A stretch of DNA of 64,000 nucleotides from Spongilla lacustris (lineage: Eukaryota > Porifera > Demospongiae > Spongillida > Spongillidae): contig OX442416.1 of the NCBI GenBank assembly GCA_949361645.1, positions 21,284,500 through 21,348,499 of the forward strand, given 5' to 3'. The translations under genes and the position numbers were made by a program. Below the pieces are notes generated by a model. That model saw nothing but the letters and a program-made list of their open reading frames with translations, did no database searches and was not told where the DNA came from. Position 1 is the stretch's first letter; the number at the start of each line of letters is the position of its first letter. This document shows, one piece after another, positions 44,380 through 56,589 of this stretch.

Positions 44380-46521
44380 CTACATGTAAATAGCACCAGA
44401 ATATTTCAGTATAGAACTAGCACCTAAGTCAACAACATACACACTACCATCTCTGGGATCTAGTGCAATACCCCTGGGATCATCAAGATTCCCCACTTCA
44501 TGAATCTTGTTTCCATGGTGATCAAATACGGAGAGACATCCGCCATCAATGACAAAAGCATTGCCTTCATCATCAATGGCTATACACCTGGCTCCTGGAT
44601 CACCATATGTTCCAACATAGACACCTTCGTTTGTAAAGATTTTAATAGAATCCTGTTCTGTAATATGAATATTTCCCTGAGGGTCTAAGGCAAGACCCTC
44701 TGGGCACTTGAAACGACTGTTGCCAGTACCTTTACCATCTATGGTCAATAACCAACCACCATCTTCATTGAATATTTCTATCCTATGGTTAGCACAGTGA
44801 GAAACAATCAGTCTGTTGTTTGAGTCAACAATGACTGCCCTGGGACAATCCAACTGTCCCTGACTTGATCCCTTCTGACTAAACTTATGAATGAACTCTC
44901 CCCTTGATGTCAGCTTCTGTATACGATGGTTGAAACTGTCAGCAACATACAACACATCACCCTTGATGGATACACCAAGAGGACATCTGAACAGACCATC
45001 ACCACTTCCACAACTACCTATGGTATTCTTCAGTTGACCTGTTTGATCAAACACATAAATGCAGTGATCCCAGCTCCCTACATAGATGTCTCCATTGTCA
45101 TGGATGGCAACACATAATGGATGACTGCACCTGATCACTTGTTGGGCATTACATAAGGTGAGGGAGTATGTAACATCAAGGTCATGAGGACTGTTCTGTA
45201 CATGTTGGCCATCCATTGTGATGACCAGCTGGTGAGGACCAGCAGTCTGAGGGGTGAGGGTGATGGTGTAGGTACCATCCCTGTGGTCCTCCACCTCTCC
45301 ATACACAACTGCTCCATTATGGGTCTTGGACCTCATCTCAGCCTCAACCTGTACACCACCACGCAGGTACCTCTCTCCATTCAACATCCTCGCCTCCAAT
45401 TTCATCAAACATTTTGTGTTCCTTCTCATCACAGATTCAATGGTATATTCAGTCTTACATAGAACAGGAGATTGCTGATACACATCACCGAACATTGATA
45501 CTTCTTTCATAAGAGCATCCACTTGTACATCAGCAGTGATGGGACCATATTGGCTTGTCCAGGGGGACATATTTTCAACCTCCATAATGGAAGCCTTCAG
45601 TTCAGTGGGTACACATCCTCCCATCGCTACCACCTCATGGTCAGTGTGGGTACAGAGGATGTGGGAGGTCACCTCAGAGTAGTGACTGATCTTCTGTTGG
45701 ATCTTCTCAAGCTGCTCCTTCTGGAGGGTAAGGGATGTTGTCTGGGTCAGTGCAATGGATTCCATCTCTGACAGCAGTGCCTTCTTCCTTTCCACAAGTC
45801 TTTCAAGTAGCTGTTCAAAAGCCACATTGATGGCCAGTTCAGCTTCATGTTTGGAGGTCTCCACTAGTTTCATGGTCTTCTCATTAGCACCAATGGCACC
45901 AGCCAATGTGTCTTGCACATGTTGGAGTGTCCTTCTCATGTCACCTCGATGAGCCTCTGCAACAGTGGATACTTCACTCACACCATGGTCCTTGTGGGCT
46001 ACTGTGGTGCAGTCTCTACACACCAGTAACTTACAGCTCTCACAATAAAGGTTCAGCTTATTGTCCTCATGGTTAGGCTGAGAGCAGTAATGGCCTCTTG
46101 GCTTCATGGTGGTCTGCAGTTGTTTGGCTCCCTCCTGGTCCAGTCCAACCATATTGTGTTTGGACAGTTTTGGATGACATTTGTGGTGTTCATGGCAGAA
46201 GGTACACATGAACCGACAACATGTACAACAGAACACCTCTGCAGGACCACTGTGTCCATCTATACATGGGTCACAACACACCTCACTGTTGCTGACAATC
46301 TTGGACATGTACCCAGCTACCTCTACTTCAAATCCAAGATGGAGGTTTTGAGGGAGAACACTGGCCCCTCCCACTGAGATGCTGGTGCTTCGTTCACAGG
46401 TGGGACACTTGATCACTTGTTGGGAACCACTTTTCTCTATCTCATGGTGGAGACATTGCTGACAGAAGGAGTGCACACACCACAGAAGATGATGTGTGAA
46501 AAGGATTCCTCCATAAGCACA
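44380..46521 (-). pseudogene. TRIM-NHL copy 5, RING damaged, NHL complete
   Basis: The frame covers the second half of RING (CVHSFCQQC), B-boxes, coiled coil, filamin repeat and all NHL blades, ending SSILKYSGAIYM. Compared with other copies, 40 bp are missing at about 46475 between the first RING cysteines and CLHSFC. This shifts the frame, so translation from the acidic exon (48104-48228) stops soon after. The long open frame upstream to 46557 crosses the acceptor and is probably not used. NHL loops differ from all other copies (QLDCPRAV, RFKCPEGL, ITEQDS). It could still yield a RING-less protein from an internal ATG. Confidence 0.85.
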
Positions 46522-48103
46522 CTGTAAGAGGTGCCTTATTAATGCCCACCAGTGCATATTTAGATACTTTATATTATACTAGCTAATAATTCCGGTACTT
46601 GTAAGCAAAATTCATATACCGGTATATACAACTATTGTTGGTATCAAGTACTTTAATTTTTCATAATAACGACTTTTAATGATTAAATTATTACTTTACA
46701 TTAACAATAATAATATCTTGCAGTCATAGTCCATGCTGTTGCAATGTTTTTGACAGTGTGCATGCTTTTAAGTTGTTAAATTAAATTCTTGTAATGTAAC
46801 TTGCACATGTAACCTTGTGATTTGAAAATCAACACCCACATATTCAAGATTAGTTATTTTAAATAAACGTCAAATGGTGCAAAATTTTATACCTCTAACT
46901 GATAGTAAGTTTTATATGGAAATATGTGCTTAATGCTTTCCTTTCTCCTCATCTCTACATCTAAAATATTATATGTTTACTATAATTAAAGATTATGTTT
47001 AATCAATACTAGGTTGCACAGAGACTGGGACATTCCGTTTATAAACCACACCCACCAGCAGGAATGATTCAAGAATTATGCATGTGTAGGTGAAATTTTT
47101 TGCACATTATTTTGACATTCTTATTTGTTTGCCCACTACCAACTACGTATGGGAAAAGCTGTTTTATTTTATCTCCTTAGAAGGAACTTAGAAGGAAAAT
47201 GACTACTTTTTATAGACTCATTAGCATCTCCACCCCACAGCTTGCTATTGAAATGTTCCTTTGGGGGTATTAAACAGATGCTTGAAACATGCATAATTCC
47301 CATTGATACATTCCATCCAGTTGATGTGGTGTAATATTGTAATGCACCTAGTTCTCAGTCCTGTGTGGAAGTTATCTATACCTGCAGTAAGCACAATGGA
47401 TGTGTTGGATAATGATCATTAGCTGCACATTTCAATGTGATTTGTACTGCATAAGTTTTATCACTATTTTTACAAATGCACACATGTTGCTGCTAGGGCC
47501 ACTGAAGGCCAGCCGTGGGTCTGGGCCTGACTGCTTAGCCTGATAGGCCAATTCATTATAATTATACGTAACTTGATTGCCAGTTTGATTTGCATCCGCG
47601 ATATGTTGTAGTCTGGGTACCCAACTATTGCAATGTCTTGTAGTGTAAGTAGGCCCCCTTCTGCCAACTTTTACACTAATGGCAGCTAGGGCTGTGGGGG
47701 CATGAACTTATTAACACTCTACTGACATATGGCATGAACTGATTAGCACATTAACACCTTGTATCATGATTCCAGATAAGCTATCTGTGCAGAGTGGCCA
47801 CACTTGGAACCAGATTGATGAATTGTTAACAAGATATACTTTATTATAGGACATTGGGTATCAGTATGCAGATTCATGAGTATTTATATCTCATAGGCAG
47901 ACTGGGTGCTACGTAGAATAATGGTCACTCTCTAAGGTACTTTAATATCTAACCAATCACTGACATTATACAATGAACCATGCATATATACATGTAAGTG
48001 GCCTTACAGTTACTGCATGGCTTGGTAACATATACCATGTCAGGGTTGCATGCATTAACAACAACACATCACTATGACGATCATTTATTAATATTGTTCA
48101 TAC
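46522..48103. other. Intron of TRIM copy 5
   Basis: 1.58 kb, nearly identical to 8252-9822. No gene seen. Confidence 0.6.
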
Positions 48104-48228
48104 CTTGTGGTATCTTCTGACCCCTCCTGTTTTGTCAGCTCCCAATGCTTCAGTTGATCATCACCTTCCTCCTTTCCCTGCTCCATTGGTACAAGCTCCT
48201 TCTGCTCCATCATGTCACCATCAAACAT
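48104..48228 (-). CDS. Acidic first exon of TRIM copy 5
   Basis: 125-nt form, ATG at 48228, same MFDGDMMEQKELVP start and GTATGAAC donor. Confidence 0.65.
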
Positions 48229-48803
48229 AACTTCTGTAAAATGGCCACAAGAGAGAGGCGGGACCAAAGGTTATTGTGACTGGAGGGTTAGAACATGTTG
48301 AATGTTGGCCCTCCTACGTGTTGTACTAAAATGCTCATTTGGTATCAATCACCATATGCTAACTAGCAAGCCAAACTCAAAGGACATAGGTACATCTGCG
48401 TACGAGCTGTATTTGAACACTCTTCAAATTCAGGTTATTCAAATATTCGCTATTTTAATAACCAAGGCGTGTGGTAACTTTACAGGCTACAGTTGGTGTG
48501 AGGTAAAATGAGCGGCGATTAGAACACGAATATCAAACCCACAAATCAAACAGTACTTAGTACTCAAATACAGTATACAGCTTCTACCCACCTCCTTCCA
48601 TGATATCCAACGAGAAAATATAACGGCTAAGGGCTTGTTCTGTAGACACGTTTTGCTTTGGCTTTTATCACGTGGCATTGGAGGAAATGAAAATCAAATT
48701 GCGTAATTGTATAAAAATATACGCCCCCCCCCCCCCCCCCCCCCCCCCAAATGAATCGCGGCGGCGGGGAACGTTTATTGATCGTTACATTTAGGAGTAT
48801 TGG
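48229..48803. promoter_or_regulatory. Upstream region of TRIM copy 5
   Basis: Conserved upstream block with a poly-C run at 48724-48748. No gene. Confidence 0.3.
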
Positions 48804-50266
48804 AATTGCAGGGGCTGATCCAGAGAGGGTGGATAGGGTGGCTAGCCCCCCCCCCCCCCCCCCCCCCCCACCCTTCCTCAAATAATTATTTACGAATACT
48901 AAAATACTGATTGAGAACTATCAGCAATTTCTGTTTGAGGGCTAATAGCTTTTCTGTTCAACAGCTTCCATTTTAGGGGTGAAAAAAAGATGATCACGCT
49001 TTGTTTTTTTTTTTTTTTTTTTGTGTGATCAGATGTTAATTTTGATACATGCATATAAGGACTAGTACACAGCACAAAAGAAAAATCAATGTAATCATAT
49101 AGTTGCCAGTGCACATCTTTAAACTGCATGATAATACTAAGTTACCAAATATGTCAATCATTTACACAAAAACATCATATGAAAGTTGTGATTTATTCAT
49201 ACAACACTGATTCACTACACAACTTTCTATGGTGCATTTGTGTGAATGATCGATACTCCTAAATAAGGAAAACGTCAAAAAATTCAATCTAAAATTCTTT
49301 GCATTGCTTGGTGCCTGCCATGCATTTAGTTTCTGTCTCAAAACGAAAAGAGTAGTTTAGGTGCTTTTGTGTACTCATTTACAAACCATAACAGGTCCGA
49401 GAAATTACTTGAAAAATATTCCTGCAAGATAGATTCAAGATAGATTCTAGCTAGCTCATTTACGATCAGTTGATTGTGCATACATAGCTAAATCCTACAG
49501 GATTTTTGAATGGACAGCCACAGTATTGATACCTCCTTGAGACATCCTTCATGTTAGAGCCATTTATAATCTTGAAGCCAACGTCTCTGAAATTTAGCCT
49601 GTTTCCTTTTCATTACTCCAGCAACACTAAATCATACATGCAGTATTTTAAAATTATAACAGCATCTGCAAGCCTGTCTTGCTCAGATATCAGTATACTG
49701 ATATCTTTCATTATCATTTCATGTTCTTGACTGTCAGATTGCATCTTGTACAGACATCCTGAGCAGGATCCTATTCCTCTCACTGATCAGTGTTAGGAAG
49801 TTCAGCCGAGGTGGTTTTACACCCGTCATTTAGATGCTGATTGAGATAAACATGTATACTGCTTCTAGATCAGAATCTGTATCGTCATCATCATCCATAG
49901 ATTCTGACTCGTAGGATACACAAGTAACTGGTAGGCCAGATACTGATGACACGCTGTGATCAGTACCTTTGAGTATTTCAAATTCCGAGTTGAACTTGAA
50001 AAAGTCCAGTAAGGACTTGCCGCGGCACTTCAACATCTTTGACGGAAAGCAGGCAAAATTAAATGAACTCAGTGAAAAATCTGCTACGATGAGTGCACCT
50101 GTCCTAAAGAAAACACTTTTTCATGCATAAACTATCTACCGCCAGTAAAAAAAACTTCCGCGCTTCGCGAGGGAGGGGGCACATCCCCCTCCCGCACCCA
50201 CCCCCTTTTTACCACCCCGGGTCCAGCCACCCCCCCTCCTAAATTCCTGGATCAGCGCCTGAATTG
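48804..50266. mobile_element. Non-autonomous DNA transposon, 1453 bp, 5-bp target duplication
   Basis: The element is 48809-50261. Left end CAGGGGCTGATCCAG, right end inverse CAGGCGCTGATCCAG, flanked by AATTG on both sides (48804-48808, 50262-50266). Uninterrupted sites read GGAATTGGTTACATG at 10569 and 21675. The right end contains a subterminal block (GGGAGGGGGATGTGCCCCCT, inverted here) shared with the left end of 61412-62103. The interior has no clear transposase. Confidence 0.85.
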
Positions 50267-50552
50267 ATACATGTACATAATGATATGAAAGTATGTTACA
50301 AGATTAGCTGCTTGTGCGTATATAATTATCCGATACATGTAAGTTGCATTGATTCAACCTTGCAGCTCCCCATTATATAGTGTGTTCTGAGCAGGCCAAT
50401 AACGGGCCATCGCTTGTTACAAGGAACTCCCAATCTTTCAATTCTCTTTTCAAACCCCCCGTGAAGTCATTGCCATCACTGGATGCCTGCTCCTGCATAC
50501 GTGTGATAGTGTAAGTTGCATTAATGGCATACCCAAAACATATTCGGACTCG
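50267..50552. other. Upstream-region sequence, right of the transposon
   Basis: Continues the conserved upstream block up to TATTCGGACTCGTAA, then diverges from all other units. Confidence 0.4.
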
Positions 50553-50599
50553 TAATTTATTTTAATTATATATTGTAAGCCTACAAGTAGTTGTTACGG

Positions 50600-50745
50600 C
50601 CCGATTTGAATCCGTGACCCGATTTAAATTGGGTTGACCCGATTCAAAACCTGTTGACCGGATTTAAAGCCGGTTGACCCGGTTTTTGGCATTACACTTA
50701 TCTTGACCGGATTTGAATTGGGTCGGTGTTTTTTGACCCGCTATG
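50600..50745. repeat. Degenerate repeat of GTTGACCCGATTTAAA type
   Basis: About five or six short degenerate units (GACCCGATTTGAATC, GACCCGATTTAAATTGGG, TTGACCGGATTTAAAGCC, TTGACCGGATTTGAATTGGG) in 145 bp. Some combine as inverted pairs (ATTTAAAT). Not present elsewhere in the window. Confidence 0.6.
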
Positions 50746-51579
50746 TAGGTGCACAGTCTGACCGTTTTGATAATAAAGATCAACGTCATTGAGCTAGTAT
50801 ATACACAGTGTCACTTGGTGTTTTGTAATGAAAGTGAAAAATCGTCATATCAAATCGTGACAACACTGCTTACAGCATTTACTGCCAAATGCGTACAGGC
50901 TAGCTACTGAATAGGTGTACGAGTCGCATAGCCACTGCACGTTATGCTATACAGTCTTCCATTCCTATCCTATTGGACTCCTTGATGCACGTACGGTCCA
51001 CATTTAACACACTCCACATACCTTTGTCTTCGGTACACGTGCAACTTGAAATACCTCAATCAATCTTGTCATTTTTCATGTCCCTACACGCTCTCCTTCT
51101 TTTCAGCATTTCAGAATTCGAAGAAAAGGGTTGTATCACACCATTCTCTAAACACTGTTGTACATGTATAAATTGTCCCGTATGGATGTACCTTGACTTC
51201 AGTGTTGAAGTGCAAGTACTGGGGGTTCTTCCCCCAGCACAAAGCTAAAGAGCAGTGGCTAAAGCCAAAGCGAAAAGACCACAATAGTTAGAATTATTTT
51301 GCCTATCACTGAACAGCAACGAATTCTACGCTGATAAGATGTTCGGTTGATATATAAGAATCGAACAGATCTGCTGCTTTGTATTGAGAGGAATCATGCA
51401 GTCATACATGGTTGATATTATCAGCCAATGGTCGTTATAGGATCGAGTGAAGCACATGGATACATTCTTTCCTGCCTCCAATCACTTCACAGGGACCAGT
51501 GGATCCTAGTAAAGAATGTGCAAGCCTGGTGTGCCATACCGTAGCTTCAATAAACACTTTGTTGCATAGGCAATTGTGT
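50746..51579. other. Unit 6-specific sequence, no gene identified
   Basis: Replaces the minisatellites and FYVE-GOLD exons of other units. It is probably the upstream part of the integrase-bearing element. No supportable ORF. Confidence 0.35.
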
Positions 51580-52280
51580 CACTTGTGCACATTCATTTCC
51601 CAGATTGATCTCATAGACATGAGGTATTTGCCACATGGAGAAATGAACTGAGTGCATTCTTCATAATGTATAGACAAATTCCATTTTGCCTATGCCATTG
51701 AAAGCAAAAAAAACTATAAATGTTGCACATGTTTTAAACATGCAGATTTTTCCCTAATTTGGTATACCTCGCATACTTCATTCGACCAATGGCCGAGAAT
51801 TTGTAAATCATGCGATTGAAGATTTACATGGCACACAGAAATACAACTAGTGTGTGGTCGACCTTGTCATCCACAAAGCTAGGGGTTAGTGGATTGTGAC
51901 TCATCAAACACTTCAAAGAAATTATAGGAGGAGAGATAATGAAGAGCAAGCTGAAGACACCATCATGCATGGTCATGGAGTGAATGGCTTCCAAAAATAG
52001 CCTGTATAATTAAGCTCTTTGTTACTTTAATGCTGTTATATTTGCCTGGGAGGCACCACACATGCAGTAGGAAAAAGCTGCAAGAGGTCACCTTTACTGG
52101 CCTAAGCATAACAGCTGACACAAGTACATGACAAAGCATAGATATCATCAGTGCTGCATGGTGAGGACTTGTATGCTGGTACGATCTATATTGTGAGAGC
52201 CACAATTCATGCAGTGCAAAAAACAAACACAGATGATAGCAGAACCATGGCTCACATTATTCGGATTGCTTATTTCGACT
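51580..52280 (+). pseudogene. Decayed integrase of a retroelement or Ginger-like transposon
   Basis: With stops and frame changes, the plus strand reads QIDLIDMRYLPHGEMN, CIDKFHFAYAIESKK, then TNGREFVNHAIEDLHGTQKY, VVDLVIHKA and HQTLQRNYRRRDNEEQAEDT. This follows the integrase core plan: a first Asp in the QVDLIDM-type box, an NGREFVN box, a GRPRHPQSQG-like box and a conserved QTLK-like helix. Several residues and the second catalytic Asp are lost. At least four breaks make it clearly dead. Gypsy-type or Ginger-type origin cannot be told apart. Confidence 0.55.
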
Positions 52281-52799
52281 GCACTGGAATTAGTTGGTGT
52301 GGTATGCATTCTTACCATAGCCAGACGACAGAATTATGAACATATTAGTATCAATTCACATAAACTCTAACACCCTGCGCATCAGATACTACTATACAGT
52401 ACCTGCTTATTATGATGGTGATGCCATGGGTGGTTATCAATAGTAAGTGCAATGAGACGATAAGAATTACACAATGAATGATTCAAATGTGCCTGAATTT
52501 TTTGACACAGGATCCGTGAGAATCGCACTTTTTTTTTTTGTTGAACCGACTTTAAAAATAATAACGATGTAAGTCTGGCTTCCAAGACTACATGTACAGG
52601 AAAGTCTGAAAGCAAGTAATTTTGTTGCATTTACTATTTTTAGCTTTGTGATTTTAAAAGTATCAAATTAAAGCAGCTGGATCAGGGGCGGAGCTCAAGC
52701 ACTCCCCCATATCCTGGGGATGGGAGAGGCTATAATTGTGCACCACGCCCCCTGACTGGAGGAAACCCAAAAAGCTTGACTTGGCTGCACTAAGAGCTG
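52281..52799. other. Unit 6-specific sequence up to the WDR37 fragment
   Basis: No supportable gene. The sequence joins the WDR37 linker at about 52800. Confidence 0.35.
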
Positions 52800-53028
52800 C
52801 TTGTCAGATGAGCAGCAAGAGGACCCTGCAGTAGAGGAAGGTGTGAAGTGTGTGTTTGCATCCTGTGGTGATGAAAGATAAACTGTTGTGTACACACACC
52901 TGTACACCATCCCTCCCTCCCTCCCAGGTTACATCCTTCTGTGACCTTGGTGAAGACTCCCATTGTCACATTGAGAGGCCACAAAGGTGCCAGCAGCTGT
53001 CCCTCAACCTGCACTTATGGAGCTTCTG

Positions 53029-53075
<47 letters not shown>

Positions 53076-53740
53076 CACCTGTGATGAGCTGTGATTGGCT
53101 GCCCAATGCACAGCAGCTGGTCACAGCCTCCTGGGATCGCTCTGCACGTCTGTGGGACTCTGACTCCCTGGAAGGTAAGCTGAGACCACACCTACCAGTG
53201 TAGTGACCATCCCTCTTCCCCAGGCCATGACCAGGAGCTCACTCACGTCTGTGCACAGCCCTCCCAGCAGCTACTGGTGACATCATCGCTGGATACCACC
53301 TTCAGGCTATGGGACTTCAGGACTCCGCCATCCACTCAGTGAATGTGTTTCAAGGTCACTCCAAGGCTGTCAATGCAGCTGTGTTCAGTCAGAAGGACAA
53401 TGTCATCAGTGGATCAGATGACCATACTGTGAAGGTGGGTGTGGTCATGGTGTGTAGTGTGTGGGGACACCCATAATTCTGTAGGCATCCAAAAATTTAA
53501 GGATTTCAACTTCCCCAATAAATTCAACCCACCCCCCTCCCCCCCAGATATCATGACCACGCATTTCAAGTTCACAAAAAGCAGTAAACATTCATCTTCC
53601 CTAGAGTGAGCAAATTAACCCCTCCCTATCTCTTAGGGTCATCGTCGTCTGGTGTGCAGTGCAGCGTGGTCTCTGGACAGCCACCAGAGATGTAACCTTT
53701 ACACCTCAGCCTTCGACAACAAGGTGATTGGATGGTAGAT
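52800..53740 (+). pseudogene. WDR37: WDR37 C-terminal exons, frameshift and nonsense (unit 6)
   Basis: Linker about 52800-52890, then 52928-52986 (TPIVTLRGHK), 53076-53174 (APVMSCDWLPNAQQLVTASW; an 18-bp in-frame deletion removes EKGQMT), 53224-53434 ([20 protein letters not shown]; one C is missing near 53328, shifting the frame before SVNVFQGH) and 53637-53738 ([20 protein letters not shown], then VIGW and TAG). The ALSQYENG exon is missing. The (CA)n tract 53031-53074 lies in the intron between the first two WD exons. Confidence 0.78.
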
Positions 53741-54244
53741 CACTTTCGATGCTGCTACAAAGTTGTCATGACAACAACCACTCCCCCCTTACTGTAACTA
53801 TTGAAGTTTGCACAATGTTTTATACTCTGAATATAAATGGCTGTCATTTGAGCATCTTGCTTGTGTGTTGTATGTAGACTATAGCAGCTGGACAGAAGGC
53901 ATTGTTCATCACTTAGTGCAATAATACATGTCATAAATCATTACAAATGATGTCACTTTTGGTTTCTATATTAATATAGGTGTGGTCTGGCCAGTGACAT
54001 CACTGCAGAAGAGGCTGCACACACACAAAGAATGTGGCACCAATGTTATGTGGGTTGGGTGAAGTGAGCATGATATAGGAGCAATTATAACCATGGCCTG
54101 ATGTCTCATTTGGTCTGGGGACCCGCAAAGCTTATAGAGGTGTGTGATGTCATTAGCTGCTGCATACATGTGCCCATATTTGGCACAAATGATGATGCAA
54201 TAAGACCACATTACAACACAACACATCATTACATCATACACTAC
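53741..54244. other. Region between WDR37 and TRIM copy 6
   Basis: Includes the exon-like VVWPVTSLQKRLHTHKECGT segment at about 53983-54055 and the TRIM 3' flank. No gene supported. Confidence 0.35.
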
Positions 54245-56432
54245 CTAAATAGCAGAATACTTCAGTACAGAACTAGCACCTCTGTCATCAACATACATAC
54301 TACCATCTCGGGGATCTAGTGCAATACCTAAAGGATTTTCAAGATTCTCCACTTCATCGATCTTGTTTCCATGGTGATCAAATACGGAGAGACATCCGCC
54401 ATTACTGACACAGGTGTTGCCTTCATCATCAATGGCTATTCCCCAGGAACGTGGAGCTGATGGATCATAACCATATGTTCTGACATAGATACCTTCCATA
54501 GTGTAGACTTTGATAGAACCATGTACTGCAACATGAATATTTCCCTGAGGGTCTAAGGCAAGACCCACTGGGTACATGAAACTACTGTTGCCAGTACCTT
54601 TACCATCTATGGTCAATAACCAATCACCTTCTTCATTGAATATTTGTATCCTATGGTTACCCGTGTCAGAGACAATCAGTCTGTTGTTTGAGTCAACAAT
54701 GACTGCCATGGGAATATTAAACTCTCCCTGACTTGATCCCTTCTGACCAAACTTATGAATGAACTCTCCCCTTGATGTCAGCTTCTGTATACGATGGTTG
54801 AAACTGTCAGCAACATACAACACATCACCCTTGATGGATACACCAAGAGGACATCTGAACTGACCATCACCACTTCCCTCACTACCTATGGTATTCTTCA
54901 GTTGACCTGTTTGATCAAACACATAAATGCAGTCATCCCCCCCGCTTCCTACATAGATGTCTCCATTGTCATGGATGGCAACACAATATGGACGACTGCA
55001 CCTGATCACTTGTTGGGCATTACATAAGGTGAGGGAGTATGTAACATCAAGGTCATGAGGACTGTTCTGTACATGTTGGCCATCCATTGTGATGACCAAC
55101 TGGTGAGGACCAACAGTCTGAGGGGTGAGGGTGATGGTGTAGGTACCATCACTGTGGTCCTCCACCTCTCCATACACAACTGCTCCATTATGGGCCTTGG
55201 ACCTCATCTCAGCCTCAACTTGTACACCACCATGTGGGTACCTCTCTCCATTCAAAATCCTCGCCTCCAATTGAATCAAACATTTTGTGTTTCTTCGCAT
55301 CGCAGATTGAATGGTGAATTCACTTTTACAAGGAACAGGAGATTGCTGATACACACAACCAAACATTGACAGTTCCTTCATAAGAGCATCTAGTTGTACA
55401 TTAGCAGTGATGGGACCATATTCGCTTGTCCAGGGGGACATATTTTCAACCTCCATAATGGTAGCCTTCAGTTCAGTGGGTATACATCCTCCCATAGCTA
55501 CCACCTCATGGTCAGTGTGGGTATGGAGGATGTGGGAGGTCACCTCAGAGTAGTGACTGATGTTCTGTTGGATCTTCTCAAGCTGCTCCTTCTGGAGGGT
55601 AAGGGATGTTGTCTGGGTCAGTGCAATGGATTCCATCTCTGACAGCAGTGCCTTCTTCCTTTCCACAAGTCTTTCAAGTAGCTGTTCAAAAGCCACATTG
55701 ATGGCCAGTTCAGCTTCATGTTTGGAGGTCTCCACTAGTTTCATGGTCTTCTCATTAGCACCAATGGCACCAGCCAATGTGTCTTGCACATGTTGGAGTG
55801 TCCTTCTCATGTCACCTCGATGAGCCTCTGCAACAGTGGACACTTCACTCACACCATGGTCCTTGTGGGCTACTGTGGTGCAGTCTCTACACACCAGCAA
55901 CTTACAGCTCTCACAATAAAAGTTCAGCTTATTGTCCTCATGGTTAGGCTGAGAGCAGTAATGGTCTCTTGGCTTCATGGTGGTCTGCAGTTGTTTGGCT
56001 CCCTCCTGGTCCAGTCCAACCATATTGTGTTTGGACAGTTTTGGATGACGTTTGTGGTGTTCATGGCAGAAGGTACACATGAACCGATAACATGTACAAC
56101 AGAACACCTCTGCAGGACCACTGCGTCCATCTATACATGGGTCACAACACACCTCACTGTTGCTGACAATCTTGGATACGTACCCAGCTACCTCTACTTC
56201 AAATCCAAGATGGAGGTTCTGAGGGAGAACAGTGGCCCCTCCCACTGGGACGCTGGTGCTTTGTTCACAGGTGGGACATTTGAAAACTTGTTGGGAACCA
56301 CTTTTCTCTATCTCGTGGTGGAGACATTGCTGACAGAAGGAGTGCAAACATGGTAGAATTCTTGGGTCATTGTAGGGCTTGGAGCACACACCACAGAAGA
56401 TGATGTGTGAAAAGGATTCCTCCAGAAGCACA
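54245..56432 (-). CDS. TRIM-NHL copy 6, large exon, intact
   Basis: 728 codons, stop at 54245. RING (C-x2-C at CGVC, CLHSFCQQC, CPTC), B-boxes 1 and 2, coiled coil, filamin repeat and six NHL blades, ending SSVLKYSAI. The ATG found at the start of other large exons is changed: it reads V-L-L-E-E-S, so no Met precedes the RING in this exon. An upstream exon is therefore needed for a full RING, and the acidic exon at 60267-60424 provides one in frame. NHL loop residues differ from copy 3 (FNIPMAV, SDTGNHRI, VAVHGS, ENPLG). Likely an E3 ligase with a propeller recognition surface, by family. Confidence 0.92.
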
Positions 56433-56589
56433 CTGTAAGAGGTGCCTTATTAATGCCCACCAATGCATATTTAGATACTTTATACAATACCAATAATTCC
56501 GGCTCTTATAAGCAAAATTCATATACCGGTATATACAACTATTGTTGATACCAAGTACTTTAATATTTTAATTTAACGACTTTTTTTCC
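56433..56589. other. Intron of TRIM copy 6, left end
   Basis: Conserved spacer up to the LINE insertion; no gene. Confidence 0.4.

Noticed and set aside
46522..46557. Alternative N-terminus MHWWALIRHL for TRIM copy 5
   Set aside because: It lies upstream of the conserved splice acceptor, and exists only because the 40-bp deletion shifts the frame into intron sequence.
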